This document shows positions 39,189-48,988 of a stretch of 64,000 nt of DNA, in pieces; position 1 is the stretch's first letter; each line of letters opens with the position of its first letter. Origin of the DNA: an uncultured Nocardioides sp. (GTDB lineage Bacteria; Actinomycetota; Actinomycetes; Propionibacteriales; Nocardioidaceae); contig NZ_CANKZF010000002.1 in assembly GCF_947488515.1 (NCBI RefSeq), positions 310,001-374,000 on the forward strand. The letters are read 5' to 3'. The notes beneath the pieces were generated by a model. The model worked only from the letters and a program-made list of their open reading frames with translations, had not been told where the DNA came from and searched no databases. The position numbers were made by a program, and so were the translations under genes.

Positions 39189-39850
39189 CCGACTCCAACA
39201 TGAGCGAGCTCTGGCCGCTCTTCTGGGACGCGGCGTGGGAGACCCTCTACATCGTCGCCATCACCCTGACGCTCGGTGGCCTCCTCGGCCTGCTGCTGGG
39301 GCTCGGGCTGTACGTCACCCGCGGCGGCGGCCTCTACGCCAGCCGCCCGGTCAACCTCGTGCTCAACGTGCTGGTGAACTTCTTCCGACCGATCCCGTTC
39401 GTCATCTTCATCGCGGCCGTCCAGCCGTTCGCCCGGGTCGTCGTCGGCACCGGCATCGGCAACCCGGCCATCATCTTCGCGCTCACGCTCGCCGCCGCCT
39501 TCGGCATCAGCCGCATCGTCGAGCAGAACCTCGTGACGGTCGACCCCGGCGTCATCGAGGCCGCGCGGTCCGTCGGCGCCGGCCGGGCCCGCATCGTCCG
39601 GACCGTGGTGCTCCCCGAGGCGCTCGGCCCGCTGGTGCTGGGCTACACCTTCGCGTTCGTCGCGCTGGTCGACATGACCGCGGTCGCCGGCGTCATCGGC
39701 GGCGGGGGACTGGGCAACTTCGCCCTGCAGTACGGCTTCCGGCAGTTCGACACCGTCGTCACCTGGACCGCGGTCATCGCGATCGTGGCGCTCGTGCAGG
39801 TCGTCCAGCTGGCCGGCAACTCGGCCGCGCGCCGCATCCTGCGCCGCTGA
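39185..39850 (+). CDS. metI: Methionine ABC transporter permease
   Basis: A 221-residue five-helix permease. The family motif PFVIFIAAVQPFARVVVGTGIG and the EAA loop IEAARSVGAGRARIVRTVVLPEA (visible as EAARSVGAGRARIV) are typical of MetI. It completes the D-/L-methionine importer. Confidence 0.93.
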   Translation: MTDSNMSELWPLFWDAAWETLYIVAITLTLGGLLGLLLGLGLYVTRGGGLYASRPVNLVLNVLVNFFRPIPFVIFIAAVQPFARVVVGTGIGNPAIIFALTLAAAFGISRIVEQNLVTVDPGVIEAARSVGAGRARIVRTVVLPEALGPLVLGYTFAFVALVDMTAVAGVIGGGGLGNFALQYGFRQFDTVVTWTAVIAIVALVQVVQLAGNSAARRILRR

Positions 39851-39856
39851 CCGATG

Positions 39857-39911
39857 TCTGAGGACGTCGTGGACGTGATCGGGCCGGATCCACGACCGCC
39901 GCGTCCTCAGA
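39857..39911 (+). terminator. Stem-loop after metQNI
   Basis: TCTGAGGACG (39857-39866) pairs with CGTCCTCAGA (39902-39911), and TCGTGGA (39867-39873) pairs with TCCACGA (39889-39895), with a one-sided 6-nt bulge. It begins 7 bp after the metI stop. No U-run follows, so it is a structural terminator candidate only. The rest of 39912-40037 holds a possible TACGCT -10 box at 39974-39979. Confidence 0.55.
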
Positions 39912-40037
39912 TAGATCGGGCGAGTGGTGTTCGTCACGCCGTCGTCCCGTTCCCACCGTGGAATCGGCGGGCGTACGCTCGATGTTGATCGCAGTAGATC
40001 GGTACCCGCCACGGGACTGAAACGAAGAGGTCATCAC

Positions 40038-40970
40038 ATGACGCACGACCCTGTCCTCCGCCCGGTGTCGCACCCGACGTTCGCCGTCGGCGTGATCGGC
40101 GCCGGTCGTGTCGGTGCCGTCCTGGCCGCCGCCCTCCGGGCCGCCGGCCACGACATCGTCGCCGCCGCCGGCGAGTCCGACGCCTCGCGTGGTCGCATCG
40201 ACGACCTGCTGCCCGGGGTCACCGTCGCCAAGCCGACCGATGTCGCGCGCGCCAGCGACCTGCTGCTGCTGACGGTCCCCGACGACATGCTGTCCAACGT
40301 CGTCACGGTGCTGAGCGCGAGCGGCGCGATCCGCGAGGGCCAGGTGGTGGTGCACACGAGCGGCCGGCACGGTCTGGCCGTGCTCGAGCCCGCCCGCGAG
40401 GTCGGCGCCCGCACCGTCGCCCTGCACCCCGCGATGACCTTCACCGGCACCGAGGTCGACCTGCCCCGGCTCGCCGGCTGCGTGTTCGGCGTGACCGTCG
40501 CCGACGCCGACCGCGAGCTCACCGAGTCGCTCGTCGCCGACCTGGGCGGCCGCGCGATGTGGGTCCCCGAGGACCGCCGCACGCTCTACCACGCGGGTCT
40601 CGCCCACGGTGCCAACCACCTCGTCACCCTCGTCGCGGAGGCGATGGAGATTCTCTCCGCCGCCGGCGCCGAGGACCCCGCAGCCACGCTCCGCCCGCTG
40701 CTGACCGCCGCCCTCGACAATGCGCTCGAGGACGGCGACGCGGCCCTCACCGGCCCGATCGTGCGAGGCGACGTGGAGACCGTCCGCGCCCACCTGGCCG
40801 ACCTCGAGGCCACGGCCCCACAGACGCTGCCGTCCTACCTCGCCATGGCCCGCGCCACCCTGAGCCGGGCGGTGACCGACGGCCGGCTGCTGCCGATCCG
40901 TGCCACCAAGATGTTGGGCGTCCTCGACGCGGCGACCGCCCCGACGTCGTTGGACCGGCACGCTCGATGA
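40038..40970 (+). CDS. Rossmann-fold / DUF2520 protein, candidate ketopantoate reductase
   Basis: A 310-residue NAD(P)-binding protein. AVGVIGAGRVGAVLAAALRAAGH is the dinucleotide loop (residues about 17-38, GAGRVG core), followed by a helical DUF2520 domain (from about 150). It overlaps panC (ATGA), and the pathway gene panE is not in the window. DUF2520 proteins of the PanG type have been described as a separate ketopantoate reductase class, so reduction of ketopantoate to pantoate is a reasonable inference, not shown by sequence alone. Confidence 0.82.
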   Translation: MTHDPVLRPVSHPTFAVGVIGAGRVGAVLAAALRAAGHDIVAAAGESDASRGRIDDLLPGVTVAKPTDVARASDLLLLTVPDDMLSNVVTVLSASGAIREGQVVVHTSGRHGLAVLEPAREVGARTVALHPAMTFTGTEVDLPRLAGCVFGVTVADADRELTESLVADLGGRAMWVPEDRRTLYHAGLAHGANHLVTLVAEAMEILSAAGAEDPAATLRPLLTAALDNALEDGDAALTGPIVRGDVETVRAHLADLEATAPQTLPSYLAMARATLSRAVTDGRLLPIRATKMLGVLDAATAPTSLDRHAR

Positions 40971-41905
40971 CCACGCCCCCCGCCCTCGCGTCGACCCGCG
41001 AGGAGCTCGCCGGCCTGCTCGCCGGCGCCCGCAGCGCCGGCGAGAGGATCGCGTTCGTCCCCACGATGGGCGCCCTGCACGACGGCCACGCCAGCCTGGT
41101 GCGGACCGCACGGGCCGCCACCACTGGGCCCGTGGTGGTCAGCATCTTCGTCAACCCGATGCAGTTCGCCCCGACCGAGGACCTCGACCGCTATCCGCGC
41201 ACCCTCGACGCCGACCTCGCGGTCTGCGCCCGCGAGGGGGTGGACGTCGTCTTCGCCCCCAGCGTGGAGGAGATGTATCCCGGCGGATTCAGCCACGAGT
41301 CCGTCCACGACGGCGTCACCGTGGCACCCGGCGCGCTGGCGACGATCCTCGACGGGGCGTCGCGGCCCGGGCACTTCGACGGCGTGCTGACCGTCGTCGC
41401 CAAGCTGTTCGGCCTGGTCCGCCCCGACGTCGCGGTCTTCGGGCAGAAGGACTACCAGCAGCTCGTCCTCATCCGCCGGATGGTCCGCGACCTGTGCCTG
41501 GGCATCGAGGTCGTCGGCGCCGAGACGGTCCGCGAGCCCGACGGCCTGGCCCTGTCCAGCCGCAACCGCTACCTCGACGACGACCAGCGGGCGGCCGCGC
41601 TGGCCCTCAGCCGGGCGCTGCGCGCCGCGCAGGAGCGGGCGGCGTACGGCGTCCCTGCGGCGCGCTGGGCCGCGATGTCGGTCCTCAAGGCCGAGGCCGG
41701 TCTGGAGCTCGACTACCTCGCGCTCACCTCGACCGACCTCGGTGAGCCACCCGAGACCGGCGAGGGCCGGATCCTCGTTGCTGCGCGCGTCGGCACCACG
41801 CGGCTGATCGACAACCTGCCCCTCACGTTCGACCGCGTCGTCCCCGATGCGGCCCTGGCGGGGACCGCGTCCGCGGCCTCGACCACCTCTGGAAGGAACA
41901 GCTGA
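40967..41905 (+). CDS. panC: Pantothenate synthetase
   Basis: A 312-residue class-I-tRNA-synthetase-like ligase that joins pantoate and beta-alanine using [17 protein letters not shown] is the HIGH-type motif (near residues 33-46), FGQKDYQQ binds substrate, and LSSRNRYLD is the KMSKS-like loop. It overlaps the DUF2520 gene and shares one base with panD, which makes its beta-alanine. Confidence 0.95.
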   Translation: MTTPPALASTREELAGLLAGARSAGERIAFVPTMGALHDGHASLVRTARAATTGPVVVSIFVNPMQFAPTEDLDRYPRTLDADLAVCAREGVDVVFAPSVEEMYPGGFSHESVHDGVTVAPGALATILDGASRPGHFDGVLTVVAKLFGLVRPDVAVFGQKDYQQLVLIRRMVRDLCLGIEVVGAETVREPDGLALSSRNRYLDDDQRAAALALSRALRAAQERAAYGVPAARWAAMSVLKAEAGLELDYLALTSTDLGEPPETGEGRILVAARVGTTRLIDNLPLTFDRVVPDAALAGTASAASTTSGRNS

Positions 41906-42321
41906 TGCTGCGCACGATGATGAAGTCCAAGATCCACCGGGCCACCGTGACCCAGGCCGACCTGCACTACGTCGGGTCGGTCACCGTCGACGAGGACCTG
42001 CTCGACGCCGCCGACCTGCTGGCGGGCGAGCTCGTCCACATCGTCGACGTCACCAACGGCGCCCGGCTCGAGACGTACACGATCGCCGGCGAGCGCGGCT
42101 CGGGCGTCATCGGCATCAACGGTGCCGCCGCCCGGCTGGTGCACCCCGGCGACACGGTCATCCTCATCGGCTACGGCCAGATGGACACCGCCGAGGCCAA
42201 GCAGCTCGAGCCGCACGTCGTCTTCGTCGACGCCGACAACAAGATCATGGGCACCGGCTTCGACCCCGCCGACACCTTCGGCGACGAGACCTTGTCCCGC
42301 GGCGACCTCGTCGCTCGATAG
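41905..42321 (+). CDS. panD: Aspartate 1-decarboxylase (proenzyme)
   Basis: A 138-residue pyruvoyl enzyme that makes beta-alanine from aspartate. Self-cleavage is expected between Gly24 and Ser25 (HYVGSVTVD), generating the pyruvoyl group. [13 protein letters not shown] is the second conserved site. TGATG overlap with panC ties production of the two substrates together. Confidence 0.95.
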   Translation: MLRTMMKSKIHRATVTQADLHYVGSVTVDEDLLDAADLLAGELVHIVDVTNGARLETYTIAGERGSGVIGINGAAARLVHPGDTVILIGYGQMDTAEAKQLEPHVVFVDADNKIMGTGFDPADTFGDETLSRGDLVAR

Positions 42322-42330
42322 CCTGCGCGG

Positions 42331-44004
42331 ATGACCTCCCACCGGCCGGTCCCGGGCCGTCTCCGTGCCCCGGCGCCCGGCTGGACCACCCGCGCCGACG
42401 TCGTCGTGGTGGGCTCCGGCATCGCCGGGCTCACCGCCGCGCTGCGCATCCACGCCGCGAACCCGTCGCTGCGGCTGCTCGTCGTCACCAAGGACGTCCT
42501 CGCCGCCGGGTCGACGCAGTGGGCCCAGGGCGGGATCGCCGCCGCGCTCGGACCGGGCGACACCCCCGAGCAGCACGAGCACGACACCCTCGTCGCGGGC
42601 GCGGGGGCCTGCGACGTGGAGGCCGTACGCGTCCTGGTGACGGAGGGCCCCGAGGCGGTGCGCGAGCTGATCGCCCTCGGCACGCAGTTCGACCTCCACC
42701 CCGACGGCGAGCTGTCGCTGACGCGCGAGGGCGGCCACCACCGTGACCGCATCGCCCACGCCGGCGGCGACGCCACGGGCGCGGAGATCCAGCGCGCGTT
42801 GATCGCCGCCGTCGAGCGGGCGCCGGAGATCGAGGTCGTCCAGCACGCGCTGGCCGTCGACCTGCTCCGCGCCGCCGACGGGGGCGTGGCGGGCCTGACG
42901 CTGCACGTCCTCGGCGAGGGCCAGCGTGACGGGGTGGGTGCCGTGCTCTGCCGGGCGGTCGTCCTCGCCTCGGGTGGCCTCGGCCAGGTCTTCAGCCAGT
43001 CGACCAACCCCAGCGTGTCCACCGGCGACGGGATGGCCGTCGCGATGCGGGCCGGCGCCCGGCTCCGCGACCTCGAGTTCGTCCAGTTCCACCCCACCGT
43101 CATGTGGCTCGGCCCCGACTCCCAGGGCCAGCAGCCGCTGATCTCCGAGGCGGTGCGCGGCGAGGGCGCCTTCCTCGTCGACTTCGACGGCAACCGCTTC
43201 ATGCAGGGCGAGCACCCGCTCGCCGACCTCGCGCCCCGCGACGTGGTCGCGAAGGCGATCACCCGCCGGATGATCGAGACCGGCCACCCGCACATGTGGC
43301 TCGACGCCCGTCACCTCGGCGCCGCGTTCTGGGAACGTCGCTTCCCGACCATCCTGCGCGTCTGCCGCGAGCACGGCGTCGACCCGGTGACCGAGCTCGT
43401 CCCGGTCGCGCCCGCCCAGCACTACGAGTCCGGAGGGGTGGCGACCGACCTGTGGGGGCGTACGACGGTCCCGGGCCTCTACGCCACCGGCGAGGTCGCC
43501 TGCTCCGGTGTCCACGGCGCCAACCGGCTGGCGTCCAACTCGCTGCTCGAGGGGCTGGTGTTCTCCCGCCGCATCGCCGACGTGCTGCCCGGCGAGCTGC
43601 GCGACTGGGCCGACCCCGTCGCCGACGTGCGCCCCGAGGGCCTCGTCTCGGGTGAGCGCCGTCGGTCGATGCAGGAGACGATGACGACCCGCGTCGGGGT
43701 GCTGCGCAACGCGGCCGGCCTCGCCGAGGCGCTGGCGTTCCTCGGATCGCTCGACCACGGTGCGGCCGAGGTCGGGCCCGATGCCTGGGAGACCACCAAC
43801 CTGCTGACCGTCAGCACCGCCCTCGCCGAGGCGGCGGCGCTGCGCACCGAGACCCGCGGCTCCCACTGGCGTGAGGACCACCCCGACCGCGACGACACGA
43901 GGGCCGGCCACGTCGACTCGTGGCTCGACGCCGACGGCGGCGTCGCCGTCGAGTGGACGTACGCCCCCTCCACCGATCCGTCGACCGCCGAGGTGCTCAC
44001 ATGA
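42331..44004 (+). CDS. nadB: L-aspartate oxidase
   Basis: A 557-residue FAD enzyme oxidising aspartate to iminoaspartate, the first step of de novo NAD synthesis. VVVVGSGIAGLTAAL binds FAD (residues 24-38), STQWAQGGIAAAL and EFVQFHPT belong to the active region, and SGVHGANRLASNSLLEGL is the C-terminal signature. No nadA is seen here. Its stop is the ATGA start of a 22-codon micro-ORF. Confidence 0.95.
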   Translation: MTSHRPVPGRLRAPAPGWTTRADVVVVGSGIAGLTAALRIHAANPSLRLLVVTKDVLAAGSTQWAQGGIAAALGPGDTPEQHEHDTLVAGAGACDVEAVRVLVTEGPEAVRELIALGTQFDLHPDGELSLTREGGHHRDRIAHAGGDATGAEIQRALIAAVERAPEIEVVQHALAVDLLRAADGGVAGLTLHVLGEGQRDGVGAVLCRAVVLASGGLGQVFSQSTNPSVSTGDGMAVAMRAGARLRDLEFVQFHPTVMWLGPDSQGQQPLISEAVRGEGAFLVDFDGNRFMQGEHPLADLAPRDVVAKAITRRMIETGHPHMWLDARHLGAAFWERRFPTILRVCREHGVDPVTELVPVAPAQHYESGGVATDLWGRTTVPGLYATGEVACSGVHGANRLASNSLLEGLVFSRRIADVLPGELRDWADPVADVRPEGLVSGERRRSMQETMTTRVGVLRNAAGLAEALAFLGSLDHGAAEVGPDAWETTNLLTVSTALAEAAALRTETRGSHWREDHPDRDDTRAGHVDSWLDADGGVAVEWTYAPSTDPSTAEVLT

Positions 44005-44069
44005 GCACCCCACGCCCTTCTTCTCCCCCGCTCCGCTCCTCCGAACAAGACCTCAGGGACCCCGCATGA
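44001..44069 (+). CDS. 22-codon micro-ORF linking nadB and nadC
   Basis: ATG overlaps the nadB stop (ATGA) and the final TGA overlaps the nadC ATG. The peptide core TPRPSSPPLRSS is homologous to the micro-ORF after folK, and the gap has the same 61-bp length. Codons TCT, CCT and CCA are atypical for this genome. Its likely role is ribosome hand-over; translation is unproven. Confidence 0.4.
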   Translation: MSTPRPSSPPLRSSEQDLRDPA

Positions 44070-44968
44070 CCAGCCTGCGCGACGTGCCTGACGAGGTCGT
44101 CGACGACCTCACCGCAGCGGGGCTCGACCCCGACCACGTCTGGGACGTCGTGTCGCGTGCGCTCATGGAGGACCTCCCCGAGCGACCGCACGAGGACCCC
44201 ACCAGCGAGTCGACCATCCCGGCCGGTGCCCGCGCCGAGGCCGTCCTCGCCGCGCGCGAGCCGGGCGTCGTCGCCGGCCTCGGCGTCGCTTCGGTCGCCT
44301 TCTTCATGGTGGGCGCCGACGCGACCCTCACCGACCGCCTGCCCGACGGGACGCGTGTCGAGAAGGGCGACGTCGTGATGCGGGTCGAGGGGCTGACCCA
44401 GCGGATGCTCGTCGCCGAGCGCACCGCCCTCAACCTCGCGTGCCACCTCTCGGGCATCGCGACGGCCACCTCCCACTGGGTCGACGCGCTGGACGGATCC
44501 CCGACGCGGGTGCTCGACACCCGCAAGACGCTGCCCGGCCTGCGCGCACTGCAGAAGTACGCCGTGCGCTGCGGCGGCGGGGTCAACCACCGCTCCAGCC
44601 TCCAGGACATGGCGATGGTCAAGGACAACCACGTCATCGCCGCCGGGGGAGTGCTCCCCGCGCTCGAGGCCATCCGGCACCGACACCCGGGGCTGCCCGT
44701 CGAGGTCGAGGTGACGACGCTCGACCAGCTCGACGACCTGCTCGCCCTGCCCGAGCCGCCGGAGCGGATCCTGCTCGACAACATGAGCGACGACCTGATG
44801 GCGGACGCCGTACGTCGTACGGGCGGGCGGGTGCCGCTCGAGGCCAGCGGTGGGATCACGATCGAGCGGGCCGCGCGCATCGGCGCCACGGGCGTCGACT
44901 TCGTCTCGGTCGGGGCGCTCACCCACTCGGTGGTCGTGTTCGACATCGGCATGGACCTCGTGGAATGA
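44066..44968 (+). CDS. nadC: Nicotinate-nucleotide pyrophosphorylase (carboxylating)
   Basis: A 300-residue quinolinate phosphoribosyltransferase forming nicotinate mononucleotide from quinolinate and PRPP. TRKTLPGLRALQKYAVRCGG and NHRSSLQDMAMVKDNH are the substrate-binding signatures, and LEASGGITIERAA follows. It is linked to nadB upstream and to coaX downstream through micro-ORF relays. Confidence 0.95.
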   Translation: MTSLRDVPDEVVDDLTAAGLDPDHVWDVVSRALMEDLPERPHEDPTSESTIPAGARAEAVLAAREPGVVAGLGVASVAFFMVGADATLTDRLPDGTRVEKGDVVMRVEGLTQRMLVAERTALNLACHLSGIATATSHWVDALDGSPTRVLDTRKTLPGLRALQKYAVRCGGGVNHRSSLQDMAMVKDNHVIAAGGVLPALEAIRHRHPGLPVEVEVTTLDQLDDLLALPEPPERILLDNMSDDLMADAVRRTGGRVPLEASGGITIERAARIGATGVDFVSVGALTHSVVVFDIGMDLVE

Positions 44969-44981
44969 GGGTGGAATGAGG
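44960..44981 (+). repeat. 11-bp tandem duplication between nadC and coaX
   Basis: GTGGAATGAGG (44960-44970) is repeated exactly at 44971-44981. Each copy carries an ATGA, making two tiny in-line frames: ATG 44965 to TGA 44979 (4 codons) and ATG 44976 to TGA 44993 (5 codons), the last overlapping the coaX ATG at 44990. Confidence 0.8.
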
Positions 44982-44989
44982 GTGCTGCC

Positions 44990-45760
44990 ATGACGCTGCT
45001 CGCCGCCGACATCGGCAACAGCCACACCTTCATCGGCCTGCTCGACGGCGAGGAGGTCACCGCCCACTGGCGGGTCAACACCGACGAGCGCCGCACCGCC
45101 GACGAGTGGTCGGTCCTGCTCCGCGGGCTGCTCGACGAGCGGCTCGGCGACGTCGACGGGATCGCCGTGTGCGCCACCGTCCCGGCGGTGCTGCACGAGT
45201 GGCGCGAGATGCTCGAGCGCCACTTCCGCGACGTCAGGGCGATCGTCGTCGAGCCCGGCGTGCGCACCGGCATCCCGGTGCTGATGGACAACCCGCGCGA
45301 GGTCGGCACCGACCGGATCGTGAACTCCCTGGCAGCGGCCGAGCTCTACGGCGGCCCCGCCATCGTCGTCGACTTCGGCACCGCGACGACGTTCGACGTC
45401 GTCAACGGCAAGGGGCAGTACGTCGGTGGCGCGATCTCGCCCGGCATCGAGACGTCCCTCGAGGCGCTCGGTCGTCGCGGTGCCCAGCTGCGCAAGATCG
45501 AGCTCGCGCGCCCGCGGTCGGTGATCGCCAAGAACACGGTCGAGGCGCTCCAGAGCGGCATGGTCTTCGGCGTCGCGGCGCAGGTGGAGGGGCTGGTGGC
45601 GCGCATGATCGCCGAGCTCGGAGCTCCGGCCGACGACGTCACCGTCATTTCGACGGGCCACTTGGCCACGCTTCTCGTCGACGATTGCGCGTGTTTCACC
45701 GAGCATTCCCCGTGGCTCACGCTGCAGGGGCTCCGGCTCGTATTCGAGCGCAATTCCTGA
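44990..45760 (+). CDS. coaX: Type III pantothenate kinase
   Basis: A 256-residue ASKHA-fold kinase for the first step of CoA synthesis. LLAADIGNSHTFIGL is the phosphate motif, GTDRIVNSLAA and IVVDFGTATTFDVV are the two other ATPase motifs, and YVGGAISPGIETSLEAL binds pantothenate. Its place after panC-panD connects vitamin synthesis to CoA. The last 30 codons have lower G+C. Confidence 0.95.
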   Translation: MTLLAADIGNSHTFIGLLDGEEVTAHWRVNTDERRTADEWSVLLRGLLDERLGDVDGIAVCATVPAVLHEWREMLERHFRDVRAIVVEPGVRTGIPVLMDNPREVGTDRIVNSLAAAELYGGPAIVVDFGTATTFDVVNGKGQYVGGAISPGIETSLEALGRRGAQLRKIELARPRSVIAKNTVEALQSGMVFGVAAQVEGLVARMIAELGAPADDVTVISTGHLATLLVDDCACFTEHSPWLTLQGLRLVFERNS

Positions 45761-45768
45761 ATTGAATT

Positions 45769-45790
45769 GTCAGGGCATTCCTGACTCCTT
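45769..45790 (+). terminator. Probable intrinsic terminator after coaX
   Basis: GTCAGG (45769-45774), loop GCATT and CCTGAC (45780-45785) are followed by TCCTTTT. The stem is short but has the U-run expected of Rho-independent terminators. The surrounding 45735-45800 stretch is locally AT-rich and may also contain the lsr2 promoter. Confidence 0.55.
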
Positions 45791-45867
45791 TTGTGCGCAT
45801 CAACGAGTGGTGCCACACTGCATTCGACGTGTTTGGACCAGAGCGCGCGAAAAGCAAAGGAATGCAC

Positions 45868-46197
45868 ATGGCACAGAAGGTCAACATCGTTCTTGTCGAC
45901 GACCTCGACGGCACCGAGGCCACCGAGACCGTGTCATTCGGCCTCGACGGCACCACCTACGAGATCGACCTCAACGACGCCAACGCCGCCTCCCTCCGCG
46001 AGGCGCTGAGCGGCTACGTCGGCCACGCCCGCAAGGTCACCGGTGGTGGCCGCCGCACCCGCCGCTCGTCCGGCGGCTCCGCCTCGTCCTCCAACACCAA
46101 GGACGTGCGCGAGTGGGCCAAGTCCCAGGGCATGGAGGTCTCCGAGCGCGGCCGCATCTCCGCCGACGTCCAGCAGGCCTACGACGCCGCCCACTGA
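45868..46197 (+). CDS. lsr2: Nucleoid-associated protein Lsr2
   Basis: A 109-residue DNA-bridging protein that silences AT-rich, often foreign DNA. The N-terminal dimerisation domain (KVNIVLVDDLDGTEATETV) and the C-terminal DNA-binding domain with VREWAKSQGMEVSERGRIS are intact, joined by a basic Arg/Ser linker containing GGGRRTRRSS. AAAGG lies 7 nt before the ATG at 45868, favouring it over an ATG at 45862. Confidence 0.95.
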   Translation: MAQKVNIVLVDDLDGTEATETVSFGLDGTTYEIDLNDANAASLREALSGYVGHARKVTGGGRRTRRSSGGSASSSNTKDVREWAKSQGMEVSERGRISADVQQAYDAAH

Positions 46198-46220
46198 CGT
46201 ACGCCGTCCCGTTCGACGCC

Positions 46221-46255
46221 GACGAGCCCGTTCGCTGATAGCGGACGGGCTCGTC
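46221..46255 (+). terminator. Strong hairpin after lsr2
   Basis: A 15-bp stem (46221-46235 with 46241-46255; one G-U pair) closes a TGATA loop 23 bp after the lsr2 stop. No U-run follows. A TAGGCT -10-like box at 46274-46279 downstream would serve clpC. Confidence 0.7.
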
Positions 46256-46358
46256 TGTGCCCCGGGAACACGTAGGCTGATGTCGGGCGTTGAGCCCAGT
46301 GTTCGTGCTCCCGTCCCGGCGGGGGGCCAGCGGACCACGCAGACGTAGAGGAGCGCAC

Positions 46359-48935
46359 ATGTTCGAGCGGTTCACCGACCGAGCCCGGCGAGTTGTCGTG
46401 CTGGCCCAGGAAGAGGCCCGCATGCTCTCCCACAACTACATCGGGACCGAGCACATCCTGCTCGGCCTCATCCACGAGGGCGAGGGCGTCGCAGCCAAGG
46501 CCCTCGAGTCCCTCGACATCTCCCTGGAGGCCGTGCGCGCCCAGGTCGAGGAGATCATCGGGCAGGGCCAGCAGGCCCCGTCCGGCCACATCCCGTTCAC
46601 GCCGCGCGCCAAGAAGGTGCTCGAGCTCTCGCTCCGCGAGGCGCTCCAGCTCGGCCACTCCTACATCGGCACCGAGCACATCCTGCTCGGCCTGATCCGG
46701 GAGGGCGAGGGCGTCGCGGCCCAGGTCCTGCAGAAGCTCGGCGCCGACCTCAACCGGGTCCGCCAGCAGGTCATCCAGCTGCTCAGCGGGTTCCAGGGCA
46801 AGGAGTCGTCGACCGCCGGCGCCCAGACCTCCGGTTCCGGCGGCGAGACCCCGTCGAGCTCGCTGGTCCTCGACCAGTTCGGCCAGAACCTCACCCAGGC
46901 CGCACGCGAGGGCAAGCTCGACCCGGTCATCGGGCGCGAGCAGGAGATCGAGCGCGTGATGCAGATCCTGTCGCGCCGCACGAAGAACAACCCCGTCCTC
47001 ATCGGTGAGCCCGGCGTCGGCAAGACGACGATCGTCGCCGGCCTCGCCCAGGACATCGTCAAGGGCAACGTGCCGGAGACGCTGAAGGACAAGCAGATCT
47101 ACACGCTCGACCTCGGCGCCCTCGTCGCCGGCTCGCGCTACCGCGGTGACTTCGAGGAGCGCCTCAAGAAGGTGCTCAAGGAGATCCGCACCCGCGGCGA
47201 CATCGTGCTGTTCATCGACGAGATCCACACCCTCGTCGGCGCCGGCGCGGCCGAGGGCGCGATCGACGCCGCCAGCATCCTCAAGCCGATGCTGGCCCGC
47301 GGCGAGCTGCAGACCATCGGTGCCACCACGCTCGACGAGTACCGCAAGTACCTCGAGAAGGACGCCGCGCTCGAGCGCCGCTTCCAGCCGATCCAGGTGC
47401 AGGAGCCCTCGATCGCGCACACCATCGAGATGCTCAAGGGCCTCCGCGACCGCTACGAGGCGCACCACCGCGTGACCATCACCGACGAGGCCCTGGTCTC
47501 GGCGGCGACGCTGGCCGACCGCTACATCTCCGACCGGTTCCTGCCGGACAAGGCGATCGACCTCATCGACGAGGCCGGTTCGCGACTGCGCATCCGCCGG
47601 ATGACCGCGCCGCCGGACCTGCGCGAGTACGACGAGAAGATCGGCGACGTGCGCCAGCGCAAGGAGGCGGCGATCGACGGGCAGGACTTCGAGGCCGCGG
47701 CCCGACTGCGCGACGAGGAGAAGCAGCTCTCCGCCCGCCGCGCCGAGCGCGAGAAGCAGTGGCGCGCGGGTGACCTCGACGAGATCGCCGAGGTCGACGA
47801 GGAGCTGATCGCCGAGGTCCTGGCCGTGGCCACGGGCATCCCGATCGTCAAGCTCTCCGAGGAGGAGTCCACCCGGCTGCTCAAGATGGAGGACGAGCTC
47901 CACAGGCGGGTCATCGGTCAGGAGGAGGCCGTCAAGGCACTCTCCCGTGCGATCCGTCGTACGCGCGCCGGGCTCAAGGACCCCAAGCGCCCCGGCGGCT
48001 CGTTCATCTTCGCCGGCCCCTCGGGTGTCGGCAAGACGTGGCTGTCCAAGACGCTCGCGGAGTTCCTCTTCGGTGACGAGGACGCGCTCATCCAGCTCGA
48101 CATGAGCGAGTTCTCCGAGAAGCACACGGTGTCGCGACTGTTCGGTTCGCCTCCCGGCTACGTCGGTTACGAAGAGGGTGGCCAGCTCACCGAGAAGGTG
48201 CGCCGCAAGCCGTTCTCGGTCGTGCTCTTCGACGAGGTCGAAAAGGCCCACCCCGACATCTTCAACAGCCTGTTGCAGATTCTCGAGGAAGGTCGCCTGA
48301 CGGATTCCCAGGGTCGTGTCGTCGACTTCAAGAACACCGTCATCATCATGACCACCAACCTGGGTTCGCGAGACATCGCCAAGAGCGTCAACCTGGGCTT
48401 CGGTGCGGTCGGCGCGGACGCTGCCGGCTCCTACGAGCGGATGAAGAGCAAGGTGTCGGAGGAGCTCAAGCAGCACTTCCGCCCCGAGTTCCTCAACCGT
48501 GTCGACGAGATCGTGGTCTTCCCGCCGCTGTCGCAGGAGCAGATCGTGGCGATGGTCGACAACATGATCGCGGCCGTCGAGCTGCGCATGAAGGACCGCG
48601 ACATGTCGCTCGAGCTCACCCAGCCCGCCAAGGCGCTGCTCGCCGAGCGGGGCTTCGACCCCGTGCTCGGTGCCCGTCCGCTGCGCCGCACGGTGCAGCG
48701 CGAGATCGAGGACGTGCTCGCCGAGAAGATGCTCTTCGGTGAGGTCGGCCCCGGCCAGATCGTGCTGGTCGACGTCGAGGGAGAGGGCCCCCAGGCGAAG
48801 TTCACCTTCAGGGGCCAGAAGAACTCCACGGTGCCCGACATGCCTCCGCTGGAGACGGTCGACGCCGAGGGCACCCCGGTCGTCGGTCCGGACGACACCG
48901 AGGGTCCCACCGACGTGCCGAAGTCCGAGGGCTGA
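46359..48935 (+). CDS. clpC: ATP-dependent chaperone ClpC
   Basis: An 858-residue Hsp100 unfoldase that feeds proteins to ClpP. It has two Clp-N repeats (about 1-145), first AAA module with Walker A GEPGVGKT (216-223), a middle domain with UVR-like [20 protein letters not shown] region, and second AAA module with GPSGVGKT (553-560). AGAGGAG precedes the ATG. The acidic tail is ordinary for actinobacterial ClpC. Confidence 0.95.
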   Translation: MFERFTDRARRVVVLAQEEARMLSHNYIGTEHILLGLIHEGEGVAAKALESLDISLEAVRAQVEEIIGQGQQAPSGHIPFTPRAKKVLELSLREALQLGHSYIGTEHILLGLIREGEGVAAQVLQKLGADLNRVRQQVIQLLSGFQGKESSTAGAQTSGSGGETPSSSLVLDQFGQNLTQAAREGKLDPVIGREQEIERVMQILSRRTKNNPVLIGEPGVGKTTIVAGLAQDIVKGNVPETLKDKQIYTLDLGALVAGSRYRGDFEERLKKVLKEIRTRGDIVLFIDEIHTLVGAGAAEGAIDAASILKPMLARGELQTIGATTLDEYRKYLEKDAALERRFQPIQVQEPSIAHTIEMLKGLRDRYEAHHRVTITDEALVSAATLADRYISDRFLPDKAIDLIDEAGSRLRIRRMTAPPDLREYDEKIGDVRQRKEAAIDGQDFEAAARLRDEEKQLSARRAEREKQWRAGDLDEIAEVDEELIAEVLAVATGIPIVKLSEEESTRLLKMEDELHRRVIGQEEAVKALSRAIRRTRAGLKDPKRPGGSFIFAGPSGVGKTWLSKTLAEFLFGDEDALIQLDMSEFSEKHTVSRLFGSPPGYVGYEEGGQLTEKVRRKPFSVVLFDEVEKAHPDIFNSLLQILEEGRLTDSQGRVVDFKNTVIIMTTNLGSRDIAKSVNLGFGAVGADAAGSYERMKSKVSEELKQHFRPEFLNRVDEIVVFPPLSQEQIVAMVDNMIAAVELRMKDRDMSLELTQPAKALLAERGFDPVLGARPLRRTVQREIEDVLAEKMLFGEVGPGQIVLVDVEGEGPQAKFTFRGQKNSTVPDMPPLETVDAEGTPVVGPDDTEGPTDVPKSEG

Positions 48936-48956
48936 CGGTCCGAGACGTCACTCAGG

Positions 48957-48988
48957 TCACCCCGGGAGCGCCCAGCGCCCCGGGGTGA
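48957..48988. terminator. Bidirectional hairpin at the clpC/mutY junction
   Basis: TCACCCCGGG (48957-48966) and CCCGGGGTGA (48979-48988) form a 10-bp stem with a 12-nt loop. It includes the mutY stop codon and lies 22 bp after clpC, so it can end both convergent transcripts. Confidence 0.65.
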
